Part shown: positions 23,046 through 31,284 of the stretch, in pieces
Position numbering within the stretch: position 1 is the stretch's first letter
Layout of the letters: every line of letters begins with the position of its first letter
Assembly: GCF_032399705.1 (NCBI RefSeq)
Contig: NZ_CP135922.1
Span: forward strand, 992,001 to 1,056,000
From: Paenibacillus sp. BIC5C1
GTDB lineage: Bacteria > Bacillota > Bacilli > Paenibacillales > Paenibacillaceae
Length of the DNA: 64,000 bases
Direction: 5' to 3'
Notes under the pieces: generated by a model
What the model was told of the DNA's origin: nothing
The model's database searches: none
What the model saw: only the letters and a program-made list of their open reading frames with translations
Made by a program: the position numbers and the translations under genes

Positions 23046-26000
23046 ATGAATCAGGAAGATAAAGTTCAACAGTATCAACAAGAGTTGCAGGAAAAAGTAA
23101 AATCGCTGAATGGCGTGGAGCAGGAACTCGCAGGCTATGTTGCAGAGATGGCTGGATTCACCTATTTGCGCGAAGACGAAAAGGCCTATTTGGATGCAGA
23201 GCAGCAATTGAAACGTATGTCTGCTGAGACGAAAACTCCATTGTTCCGTCCATTATTGGATGTATTGGAGCATTTGGTCAATGAATCCTTCTTGGCTCAG
23301 TTCCGTTACATTGCAGAACGTGCCGCGAATTTTCCTTATAGCAAACATTACGAGCGCAGACCCTTTCGTACGACCGATCCCGAACAGCATATTGGACAGG
23401 TTTTTCGTAAAATGATTGCCTTGTTCCGCATGGAGATACATGGCTTCTCTATGAACGAATATGTATCCATGCGGGAGTACAAGTTTGATTATCTTCATGA
23501 GATTAGAGCCGTTATACCGGATTGCATTGCCTATGAACTGGATCATGAAACCGGCGATATGAAGCAGGCGCTGCATGATATCATCTATGGTGATAATCAG
23601 AATGCATTGCTGACCACTGAAATGATCAAAGGTATCTTCATGAGCGCTCAGATGGATGCTTACCAGATGGTTGGGGAATTGCTGGTAGCAGCCAGACTGC
23701 AGGAGGGGTTGCGCCAGAGCATTGTGGAACGAATGGATGAAGGAACGCTTGAGGCGTATATATACATATTAAAAATAATCATCGACAACAACCTGATACG
23801 GTTCAGTTCGGTGGTGAGAGCGCTCGCCGTATGGACAGGGATTGGAATTGAAGCGGCGAATCAGCGTGTTGCTGCGCAATTAATTACACAAGCGCATCAA
23901 GCATTGACTGATCCTGTGGTGCGAGAAGAATGGCAGCAAAGTGCCAATGCAAACCAATTATTCATCAGTCTCTGGGCAACGGCTGTTATTGAAGAGAATG
24001 AGTTGGAGCGAAAAGTCATCCAGATCATGGATCACGGGCAAGTATATCAGCAGATTGTTGCACAATACGTACTTGCTAACAGTCAGAACAGAGGGCTGCG
24101 CTTAAACATGGCACGTCAGTATCTTGAAGTTCAGGATCTGGAATTGCTGCATTGGGTAATTGAGAATTATGATGCCGTGTACATGTTTAACTGGAGCTTC
24201 GAAAATGGGGAGAATCAACGCAGTGTTCACGTTTGGCCGCTGCCTGTATTTGAAGATAAAGCCGTGCGTCGGCGTGACTTTGATCTGTTTAAACAAATGC
24301 TGGCCTACATTCCGCAGGGAGGGGCAGGAGGACCATCCGGTGTTCTTGAATTTGTTCAATATCGGATTGATCCGGATGATGTAGTAAAAAAAATGCTGTA
24401 CCTTGCTGCGTATGACATGGACCCGGAATGGATTGGCGAGGTCATTGCGCTCAAAGACAAGCTAAGCCCGGATTTGCGAGGAGAATTGTTGTCCCAGTTT
24501 GTCCATCATCCCGAGAGCGAAGTACAAAGGCAGTTTATTTTTGATAGTCTATCGGATAAGAGCATGAACAACCGTGAGAATGCTCTGCTCAAAGCCAAAC
24601 TGTTGACGCTGACGCTCGAAGAGATGCTGCAAATGGAGGCGTTGCTCAAACTGAAAACAGGATCTTTGCGTCAGAAGATCATTCAGGTGTTATTGCTTCA
24701 GCCAACCGATCAGCTGATGGTATCCCTGAAACGACTTGTACAATCCAAAACTGAACTTCAGCGATTGGGTGCGCTGGAGCTGTTGACCGAGATCTCCGCA
24801 GATCCACAACGCACGGAGCAGCAGGAGCAGATTCAGCCAATCATAGCGTTAATCAAGACACCAACAGCCAAGGAGCAGAAGCTGCTGGACAAGCTTACAG
24901 AGCAGAGCAGCAGGTATACGGCGGCTAATGGATTCGGTTTGTATGATCCTTCATGGGAAAATCCATTGCTTCAGGAAGAACGTGATCTCGGCGGCTTCAA
25001 GCCGAAGGACATGTTTACCCTTTCCCTGGAAAAAGCGAAGCAGTTTCTTGATGGTTTGGATGCGTTGTTACATGAGCACAGAGACCATGAATATGAGGCA
25101 GAATATTATGCCGGTTACAAAGAAACCTTGCTTGTAGGTGCGACATTGCGTGCCATGGTCTTCATTCCTTATGATCAGCGGCAAGATATAGAATTATTGG
25201 AGCAGTTCCCACTCCATAACATATGGGGAGAATATATTCAGAAGAGTGGTCTGGATAGTAAAGAATTGCTGCAAATTTTGTTTGCGATCCGTTTGGAGGA
25301 TCTGAATAAGAAGCTGGATAGTTATTACCGTTACTATTCCACCATATATGAATATAGTGAGTTGGAGAAACACTGGCTGCTGGAAGGATGGCGTAAGGAA
25401 TTTGCCGAAGCCGTCTATCCGGTTCAGTATATCCAGGACATGAAAAAGATGGTGAGTGAGCTTCGTTACACAGATCAGATGAAAACGCTGATTGAGGCCG
25501 TTTATGAGGACAGCGATAAGTCAGACACATTTGAAATCGCTGAGCGGACATTGTATGCGCTGATGAAAATGATGCCTGAGGAACAAATGGAAAAGGAAGC
25601 TGGCATGCTCGCTGTCTTATCCGGCCCATGGTTCTATATTGCACGGGATCGAGTACACGATGATAACAGTTTCAAGCGATATTTCCAGACGTTAATCCAA
25701 TTCGACCGATTAAATAAGGACAGTAACCAAGGCTCCTTCCTCACTCTGAACGATTACCTGCGTGCCTATGAATTGGACTTCATTGATGCACAGGAAGTCT
25801 ACAAGCAGCTACTTGTGGGAGAGTCTCGTGCCCAGTTTATTCGGGAATTGACCTCAAGCCGGTCCGACTGGATTACAGAGAAACCGATATTGGCAGACCT
25901 GCGAAGAACAGTTGTTGAACGAATTTTGGAGATTGAGCTAACCCGAGGAGAGCTCTCAACAGAAGTAAGTACACTGGCCATGAAGCTTGAACGCATTGAA

Positions 26001-28031
26001 GGGTTGGAGCATTGGGTGCATCTCGTTGCTGCCATGGATCAGGATACCTTTGTCCGGGGATATATCTACAGCTACGGTGACAATACGACACGTAAAGAAA
26101 CGTTCAGCCATCTGATCCAGGTTTGCCATCCGCGTGATGGAGAAGACGAAGCGCTGCTGGGACAATTGCTGGCGAAGCATCCCATCCAGGAGAAGAAGCT
26201 CCTGGAAGCCGCAATGTACGCGCCGCAATGGATGGAGATTGTTGCGAAGCATCTCGGATGGGAAGGACTGCGCAGTGCAGCCTGGTACTTCCATGCTCAT
26301 ATCAATGAACGGTTCACTGCTGAAAAGGAAACCATTGTGGCGCATTATTCTCCAATCTCACCTCAGGACTTTAACGAAGGTGCATTTGATATCGCCTGGT
26401 TCGAGGAGGCATACGAGGCCGTCGGTGAGGAGCGGTTCGGTCTGTTGTACGATTGTGCCAAATATATCTCCGGGGGAGCCAATCACCGCAGATCACAATT
26501 ATTCGCGGATGCGGCACTGGGGAAGCTAAAACTAGAAGACATGCGTGAGTCCGTGGAAGATAAGCGCAATAAAGATCATTTGTTGACCTACAGCCTGATT
26601 CCGTTTGCAGAAGAACGGGGACAGGATCTGCGTGAGCGGTACGACTTCATTCAGAAGTTTCTGATGCAGAGCAAACAGTTTGGCGCACAGCGGCGAGCCA
26701 GTGAAGGTCTGGTATCCCAAATAGCGCTGGGCAACCTTGCCCGTAATGCGGGGTATGCCGATGTTACCCGGCTGATGTGGGATATGGAAGCTCGCAAGCT
26801 GGATGAGATGAAATCCTATTTTGAGCCCCATGAACTGGATGAGGCTACGACAGCCCAATTGGTCATTGATGAAGAAGGGCAGCCGGAGCTGCTTATCGTG
26901 AGCAAAGGGAAGACACTCAAGTCTGTACCTGCCCGGTTCAAGAAAGATGGATACATCGCGGAATTGAAGGAATTAAAGACCGATTTGGTTGATCAGTATC
27001 GCCGGGCAAGACAGGAATTGGAGCGTTCCATGACGGCAGGAACTTCATTTACGAGAGAGGAAGTTTCAAGTCTGTTGCAGAATCCGGTTCTTCGTCCACT
27101 GGTTCGCACGCTTGTGTTCCTAGCAGGGGACAAGCTGGGCCGTTTCGATGTAACGTCCGGTGGGCTGGTTACTCCGGCTTCGGATAAATCAGAAAGCTCA
27201 ATTCAAATATTGGCGGAACAGGATCGGCTGCTCATTGCACATCCATTGCACCTGTTCCAGAGTGGAAGCTGGAGTGAATTCCAACGGGATCTGTTCAACC
27301 ATCAGGAACGTCAGCCATTCAAGCAGGTGTTCCGTGAACTCTATCTTCCGAATGAGGATGAGCTGGCTAATGGAACGGTATCCCGTCGGTATGCAGGTTA
27401 TCAGATTCAGCCGAAAAAAGCAGTTGCTCTGCTTAAAGGACGTCAATGGACCGTCAGCTATGAGGAAGGACTGCAAAAGGTAAGCTATGAGCATAATCTG
27501 ATTGCCAATCTCTATGCCATGGCAGACTGGTTCTCACCCGCAGATACAGAAGCGCCTACCCTGGAGACGGTGCAGTTCTATGATCGGAGAACTTACAAAC
27601 CTGTTGCGTTGAAGGATGTACCGCCGGTCTTCTTCTCGGAAGTCATGCGTGACATTGATTTGGTGGTTAGCGTTGCGCATGTTGGCGGAGTAGATCCGGA
27701 AGCCAGCTTGACCACGATTGAGATGCGTCATGTGATTGTGAATGAGTCACTGCGTCTGTTGAAGGTCGATAACGTACGACTCGATGGAAATTACGCTCGA
27801 ATTGATGGTGAACTGGGCGAGTATGCCGTTCATCTTGGCAGCGGTAATGTGTTCAAACAGGCGACGGGCGCGCTTCATATCGTACCTGTGCATAGTCAGC
27901 ACCGGGGCAGAATCTTCTTGCCATTCCTCGATGAAGATCCAAGAACGGCTGAGATTTTAGCGAAAGTGATGTTATTGGCTGAAGACAAGAAAATTAAGGA
28001 CCCGCAAATCCTTGCACAATTGCAGCATTGA
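23046..28031 (+). CDS. Giant DUF4132 protein
   Basis: This 1661-residue, probably cytoplasmic protein has no signal peptide or membrane segment. ATG at 23046 follows GAGGAGGAG. The first ~1250 residues are mostly helical and Leu/Glu-rich, with HEAT-like stretches (about residues 500-620). The C-terminal DUF4132 region starts near residue 1295 (RFKKDGYIAELKELKTDLVDQYRRARQEL..., then NPVLRPLVRTLVFLAG) and runs to the end with VHLGSGNVF and a final acidic helix. The family includes E. coli YehI and MolR-type proteins, which often sit near MoxR ATPase and VWA genes; none is here. Its biochemical role is unknown. It is preceded by the small possible beta-grasp gene, a likely partner. Confidence 0.78.
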   Translation: MNQEDKVQQYQQELQEKVKSLNGVEQELAGYVAEMAGFTYLREDEKAYLDAEQQLKRMSAETKTPLFRPLLDVLEHLVNESFLAQFRYIAERAANFPYSKHYERRPFRTTDPEQHIGQVFRKMIALFRMEIHGFSMNEYVSMREYKFDYLHEIRAVIPDCIAYELDHETGDMKQALHDIIYGDNQNALLTTEMIKGIFMSAQMDAYQMVGELLVAARLQEGLRQSIVERMDEGTLEAYIYILKIIIDNNLIRFSSVVRALAVWTGIGIEAANQRVAAQLITQAHQALTDPVVREEWQQSANANQLFISLWATAVIEENELERKVIQIMDHGQVYQQIVAQYVLANSQNRGLRLNMARQYLEVQDLELLHWVIENYDAVYMFNWSFENGENQRSVHVWPLPVFEDKAVRRRDFDLFKQMLAYIPQGGAGGPSGVLEFVQYRIDPDDVVKKMLYLAAYDMDPEWIGEVIALKDKLSPDLRGELLSQFVHHPESEVQRQFIFDSLSDKSMNNRENALLKAKLLTLTLEEMLQMEALLKLKTGSLRQKIIQVLLLQPTDQLMVSLKRLVQSKTELQRLGALELLTEISADPQRTEQQEQIQPIIALIKTPTAKEQKLLDKLTEQSSRYTAANGFGLYDPSWENPLLQEERDLGGFKPKDMFTLSLEKAKQFLDGLDALLHEHRDHEYEAEYYAGYKETLLVGATLRAMVFIPYDQRQDIELLEQFPLHNIWGEYIQKSGLDSKELLQILFAIRLEDLNKKLDSYYRYYSTIYEYSELEKHWLLEGWRKEFAEAVYPVQYIQDMKKMVSELRYTDQMKTLIEAVYEDSDKSDTFEIAERTLYALMKMMPEEQMEKEAGMLAVLSGPWFYIARDRVHDDNSFKRYFQTLIQFDRLNKDSNQGSFLTLNDYLRAYELDFIDAQEVYKQLLVGESRAQFIRELTSSRSDWITEKPILADLRRTVVERILEIELTRGELSTEVSTLAMKLERIEGLEHWVHLVAAMDQDTFVRGYIYSYGDNTTRKETFSHLIQVCHPRDGEDEALLGQLLAKHPIQEKKLLEAAMYAPQWMEIVAKHLGWEGLRSAAWYFHAHINERFTAEKETIVAHYSPISPQDFNEGAFDIAWFEEAYEAVGEERFGLLYDCAKYISGGANHRRSQLFADAALGKLKLEDMRESVEDKRNKDHLLTYSLIPFAEERGQDLRERYDFIQKFLMQSKQFGAQRRASEGLVSQIALGNLARNAGYADVTRLMWDMEARKLDEMKSYFEPHELDEATTAQLVIDEEGQPELLIVSKGKTLKSVPARFKKDGYIAELKELKTDLVDQYRRARQELERSMTAGTSFTREEVSSLLQNPVLRPLVRTLVFLAGDKLGRFDVTSGGLVTPASDKSESSIQILAEQDRLLIAHPLHLFQSGSWSEFQRDLFNHQERQPFKQVFRELYLPNEDELANGTVSRRYAGYQIQPKKAVALLKGRQWTVSYEEGLQKVSYEHNLIANLYAMADWFSPADTEAPTLETVQFYDRRTYKPVALKDVPPVFFSEVMRDIDLVVSVAHVGGVDPEASLTTIEMRHVIVNESLRLLKVDNVRLDGNYARIDGELGEYAVHLGSGNVFKQATGALHIVPVHSQHRGRIFLPFLDEDPRTAEILAKVMLLAEDKKIKDPQILAQLQH

Positions 28032-28104
28032 TTAGTCATGTTGAGATGAGGCTGTAGCAAGTGGCATTAGATTGACGAAGTCGAGTGGACCTATCGAATA
28101 TCAG

Positions 28105-28145
28105 GCAGCTAGAGCACCAGTTCAAGGTGACTTTGGCTGCTTTTT
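28105..28145 (+). terminator. Probable terminator after the DUF4132 gene
   Basis: An interrupted stem (GCAGC with GCTGC, and inner CACC with GGTG) is followed by five T. Confidence 0.6.
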
Positions 28146-28342
28146 ATTTTCTGCTTTTTTGGTAAGTGATCCTTATTACGCATTGGAAAGTTGACTCAAG
28201 ATTGGCAATGGTGGGTACAGATTGAGTGTTGGGCATGGTAAAATATACGTAGAGTTATATAAAATTTGAGGTATTAACCAAAATGAATCCCAGGATCGGA
28301 TGGTTACATAATCGTTATCTGGAAAAGAAAAAGGAGAATACG

Positions 28343-28807
28343 TTGGACATGTTAATTGCTTCATATCGTGATCAGGATCATGACAAGTTGGTCGAGATTT
28401 GGGAGAGAGCCGTTCGGGCAACCCATACGTTTTTGGAAGAGCATCACATCCAGTTCTATAAAAAGGTAGTGAGCGACGTTTTGCAACAAAGGCAAGTTGA
28501 GGTATGGGAAGCACTGAATGCTGACGATGAACCCGTTGGTTTTATCGGTTTGGATGATAACTTTATTGAGATGTTGTTTATAGATGTCAGTCAGCATGGA
28601 CAGGGTTTGGGACGTCTTCTGATCAACCATACCCTTAACATCAAAGGCAGTCACCTCAAAGTGGATGTCAATGAGCAGAATGCTGGAGCAGCCCGATTCT
28701 ACGAAAAAATGGGATTTGTACAAATTGGTCGTGCCGAGTTGGATGGTTCCGGTAACCCGTTTCCGCTACTGCATCTGGAGATCAAGGCAGACCAGACTGC
28801 AAGATAA
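28343..28807 (+). CDS. GNAT-family N-acetyltransferase, YjaB-like
   Basis: This is an acetyl-CoA-dependent acetyltransferase of about 154 residues. The opening (IASYRDQDHDKLVEIWERAVRATHTFL) matches the YjaB group, and the acetyl-CoA loop is seen as GQGLGRLLINH, followed by NEQNAGAARFYEKMGF. The substrate is unknown. An upstream in-frame ATG at 28283 would add 20 residues outside the family, while TTG at 28343 (or ATG at 28349) sits properly behind AAGGAGA. It lies 52 bases before the WXG-type gene and may share its transcript. Confidence 0.75.
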   Translation: MDMLIASYRDQDHDKLVEIWERAVRATHTFLEEHHIQFYKKVVSDVLQQRQVEVWEALNADDEPVGFIGLDDNFIEMLFIDVSQHGQGLGRLLINHTLNIKGSHLKVDVNEQNAGAARFYEKMGFVQIGRAELDGSGNPFPLLHLEIKADQTAR

Positions 28808-28858
28808 TCATCGGTGAACCACGAAACAGGAGGAATATGACGAAGAGGAGCATGCAGG

Positions 28859-29845
28859 ATGACACAGATTAAGGTAACACCGGAGCAACTGGATACAGTC
28901 AGCGGGCAATTCGCTCAGGCACATCAGCAATTGTCGGGGTTCATGTCCACATTGGACAGCCAGATCCGTGTCATGCGCAGTAATTGGGACGGAATGGAGC
29001 AGGAGCGCTTTTATAATGATTATGCAACAGCCCAAGGTACAATGAAGTCCGTCCTGGAGCTGATTCTGTCCATTCAGTCTGAGCTCAAGAAAATTGCCGA
29101 GCGTTTCCGTACAACGGATGAAGACGCGTTGAGCAAGGCTATTATGGTGGCTTTGACCGCGGCACAGACTCTTACGTCCCTCGGTAAACATAAAGGTGAT
29201 AGCTCGGACAAAACGTCTGGTCCTCCAGAGAATATGGATGATTGGAAGAAGAAGGACGCCGAAGATTACAAGAATTATGAGGAAATGTTGAAGAAAGCCG
29301 AGGATATGGGTGACGAGAAACTGGCACAGCAGCTTCAGGCCAGCATGAACATTATTCGGCTTCAATATGAGGATGAAATCTATCAAACCGATCCAAACAC
29401 AGGCAAGACGGTGAAGATTACCGAGGATTCCATTGTTGGCACGTATCAAGTGAAAAGTGACAAGGGTGAAATGACCAGCATCAGCCTGGATAAACAGGGT
29501 AACGTCGTGGATTACAACAAGGATACGAAAAAATACGAGTATTGGGAACAAACCCATACGACCAGTCATGGGGAACATCTCTTTGGTAAAGGAGCACAAA
29601 CGGCTACAGCTTATGGAATCGGCCTGTTGTTGACCAGCAAGAGTGGATCCGCCTTTACAGAACATGCGACAGGGCTCGGTTCTTCCTTTGTCGCGGACAA
29701 GTTTCTGTTCTCCGTTCCGGAGGAAGGCGAGACACGTACGATGATCTACCGAACCAACAAGGATACAGGCAAAATCGAGAATATGATCGTGGTCACGCGT
29801 GGCGACAACGATATTGAATATATTCCGTGGCGTGAGTATAACTAA
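28859..29845 (+). CDS. WXG100-headed protein, putative type VII secretion substrate
   Basis: This protein has 328 residues. Residues 1-95 form the helical hairpin of an ESAT-6/WXG100 domain: VTPEQLDTVSGQFAQAHQQLSGFMSTL, then the turn NWDG with the W-x-G motif at about residues 43-45, then a second helix to the IQSELKKIAERF stretch. This is the targeting head of type VII secreted proteins. An acidic-basic helical middle (130-180) and a C-terminal ~140 residues with TYQVKSDKGEMTSISLDKQGNVVDY and IYRTNKDTGKIENMIVVTRGDNDIEYIPWREYN follow. The tail was not recognised and shows no clear toxin motif. GAGGAG at 28844-28849 supports the start. No esx secretion gene or obvious immunity gene is adjacent. 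Confidence 0.72.
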   Translation: MTQIKVTPEQLDTVSGQFAQAHQQLSGFMSTLDSQIRVMRSNWDGMEQERFYNDYATAQGTMKSVLELILSIQSELKKIAERFRTTDEDALSKAIMVALTAAQTLTSLGKHKGDSSDKTSGPPENMDDWKKKDAEDYKNYEEMLKKAEDMGDEKLAQQLQASMNIIRLQYEDEIYQTDPNTGKTVKITEDSIVGTYQVKSDKGEMTSISLDKQGNVVDYNKDTKKYEYWEQTHTTSHGEHLFGKGAQTATAYGIGLLLTSKSGSAFTEHATGLGSSFVADKFLFSVPEEGETRTMIYRTNKDTGKIENMIVVTRGDNDIEYIPWREYN

Positions 29846-29998
29846 GCCACAGATGGCACGTCTAGCAGGCACACAGAGTTACCTAATTACGCCTGTGTGT
29901 CAGTTCTTACAATGGAGCCGTGTGATTTTTTTGTGTGTCACATGGCTAAATAGCAAGGAGGGCAGGAGGATTAACCGTGAAACTGCCCATAAACACCC

Positions 29999-30042
29999 CC
30001 CCCGCGCAGCCTTCATCACAGGATGGCAAGGCTGCGCGGGGG
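29999..30042. terminator. Very stable GC-rich hairpin between convergent genes
   Basis: Fifteen perfectly paired bases (29999-30013 with 30028-30042) lie between the convergent WXG-type and formate-channel genes. The T-tract is poor on both strands, so the structure is firm but its role as a two-way terminator is only likely. Confidence 0.6.
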
Positions 30043-30114
30043 TTTGTGGTTTGGCTTACCGTCCAGCCGCGGTCAGGTGACCGGGCCAGTAAGGGGGCTT
30101 TTTTTGCCCAAAGA

Positions 30115-30903
30115 TTAGTGTGTCTCTTCGTCCAGAAACGGTTTGTTCACCGCATAATACATGAAGCCCATCAGCAGCACACCGCCCACCAGATTGCCAA
30201 GCGTCACCGGAATCAGATTGTGAATAACCCCGCCGAATGAGATCGTCCCCGGATGGTTCAGTACCAGCGCAATGGCGAATGTACACATATTGGCGACGCT
30301 GTGCTCATATCCCGAGATGAAGAAACAGAAGACGAAGAGCATCATGGCGAACATTTTCGCACCATTCTCCTTCATGAACATTGGCACAAAGAACGCCAGA
30401 CATACAAGCCAGTTACACAGGATACCCCGGAAAAAAAGCTGCATGGCTGGAGCCTCCATCTTGTGCTCTACGACACTCAGCAGAAAACCATTCACCTGAG
30501 ATGAATCGAACAGACCCGTCAGGTAGATTAATAGGGCAAATACCGCCGCACCCATCAGATTCCCACTGTAACTTGCAATCCACAGCTTCACCACTTCGAA
30601 CCATTTCAGTTTCTTGCGCAAGGCGGCATAGGTGTAGTAGAACGTATTTCCTGTGAACAAATCACCGCCACCATAAGCGATCAGAATAATTGCCGCGCCG
30701 AACGTGAGGGCAGCCATGGGGTATGTAAAAGGGGAATCCTCCATATAAAAGAAGTTACCCGTCTTGAACGCCACGATGACGCCAAACCCGATAAACATGC
30801 TGGCGAGCATGGAGCGTGCAAGGTACCTGATCAAGCTTTGTTTGTAAATCTTGTGTTTCTTCAGCGCCAGCTTCTCTACGTTGCGTAAACCTTCCGTTTC
30901 CAT
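30115..30903 (-). CDS. Formate/nitrite transporter family channel
   Basis: This is a 262-residue pentameric membrane channel of the FocA/NirC/YfdC class with six helices and re-entrant loops. Diagnostic blocks are present: the omega-loop-like GGGDLFTGNTFYY, the RGILCNWLVCLAFF segment, and the pore histidine in GYEHSVANM. Formate, nitrite or hydrosulfide are known cargoes of the family; sequence alone does not choose. ATG at 30903 follows GGAGG. The gene stands alone, with no pyruvate-formate lyase or nitrite reductase nearby. Confidence 0.85.
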   Translation of the reverse strand: METEGLRNVEKLALKKHKIYKQSLIRYLARSMLASMFIGFGVIVAFKTGNFFYMEDSPFTYPMAALTFGAAIILIAYGGGDLFTGNTFYYTYAALRKKLKWFEVVKLWIASYSGNLMGAAVFALLIYLTGLFDSSQVNGFLLSVVEHKMEAPAMQLFFRGILCNWLVCLAFFVPMFMKENGAKMFAMMLFVFCFFISGYEHSVANMCTFAIALVLNHPGTISFGGVIHNLIPVTLGNLVGGVLLMGFMYYAVNKPFLDEETH

Positions 30904-31284
30904 AATTCGCCTCCAATAGCTAAGTTGAATAATTGCATAAACTTACAAATCTCACCAAGTTCTTTTCATTATAACGAATTTTGAGGCAGATACACGTGAT
31001 TTCAGAAAAAGAATGTAAGAAAGCGCAATGTGAGTTTTACGTGAATTCATAATATTTAGACTGATATTATTTATTTTTTCATCATTTATTTGCACCTATT
31101 TCAATCCGATGGGCGATTCATTTTGTATTTAACTTTTTGATCCAATGTTAAGTGAAGTGGGGGTGAAGGGGGTATTATTAAGCACCTTTTAATTGGATAA
31201 TATGTTAGTTTTTTTGTTCAGAATTTGTTCAGAAAATCTTGATAAACTATGTGCCGGAAACGAAGTTTTTGGGGAGGAACAAGC
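30904..31284. other. AT-rich intergenic region before the SLH operon
   Basis: No gene is seen. It should hold divergent promoters for the formate channel and the SLH operon. An 11-base direct repeat, TTTGTTCAGAA, occurs twice in tandem at about 31214-31236, shortly before the SLH start. GGGGAGGA at 31271-31278 is the ribosome site. Confidence 0.45.

Noticed and set aside
28808..29872. A 354-codon frame on the minus strand across the WXG-type gene
   Set aside because: It is an antisense shadow; the plus-strand frame has the ribosome site and the WXG100 pattern, and the minus-strand protein is rich in Cys, His and Leu without any recognisable family.
29977..30240. An 87-residue plus-strand protein after the WXG gene as an immunity gene
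   Set aside because: Most of it is antisense to the formate channel and it begins with a hairpin; its composition does not look like a real protein, despite a good AGGAGG site.
31214..31236. Tandem TTTGTTCAGAA as a regulator site
   Set aside because: Two short AT-rich copies are not enough to claim an operator; noted only in the region entry.
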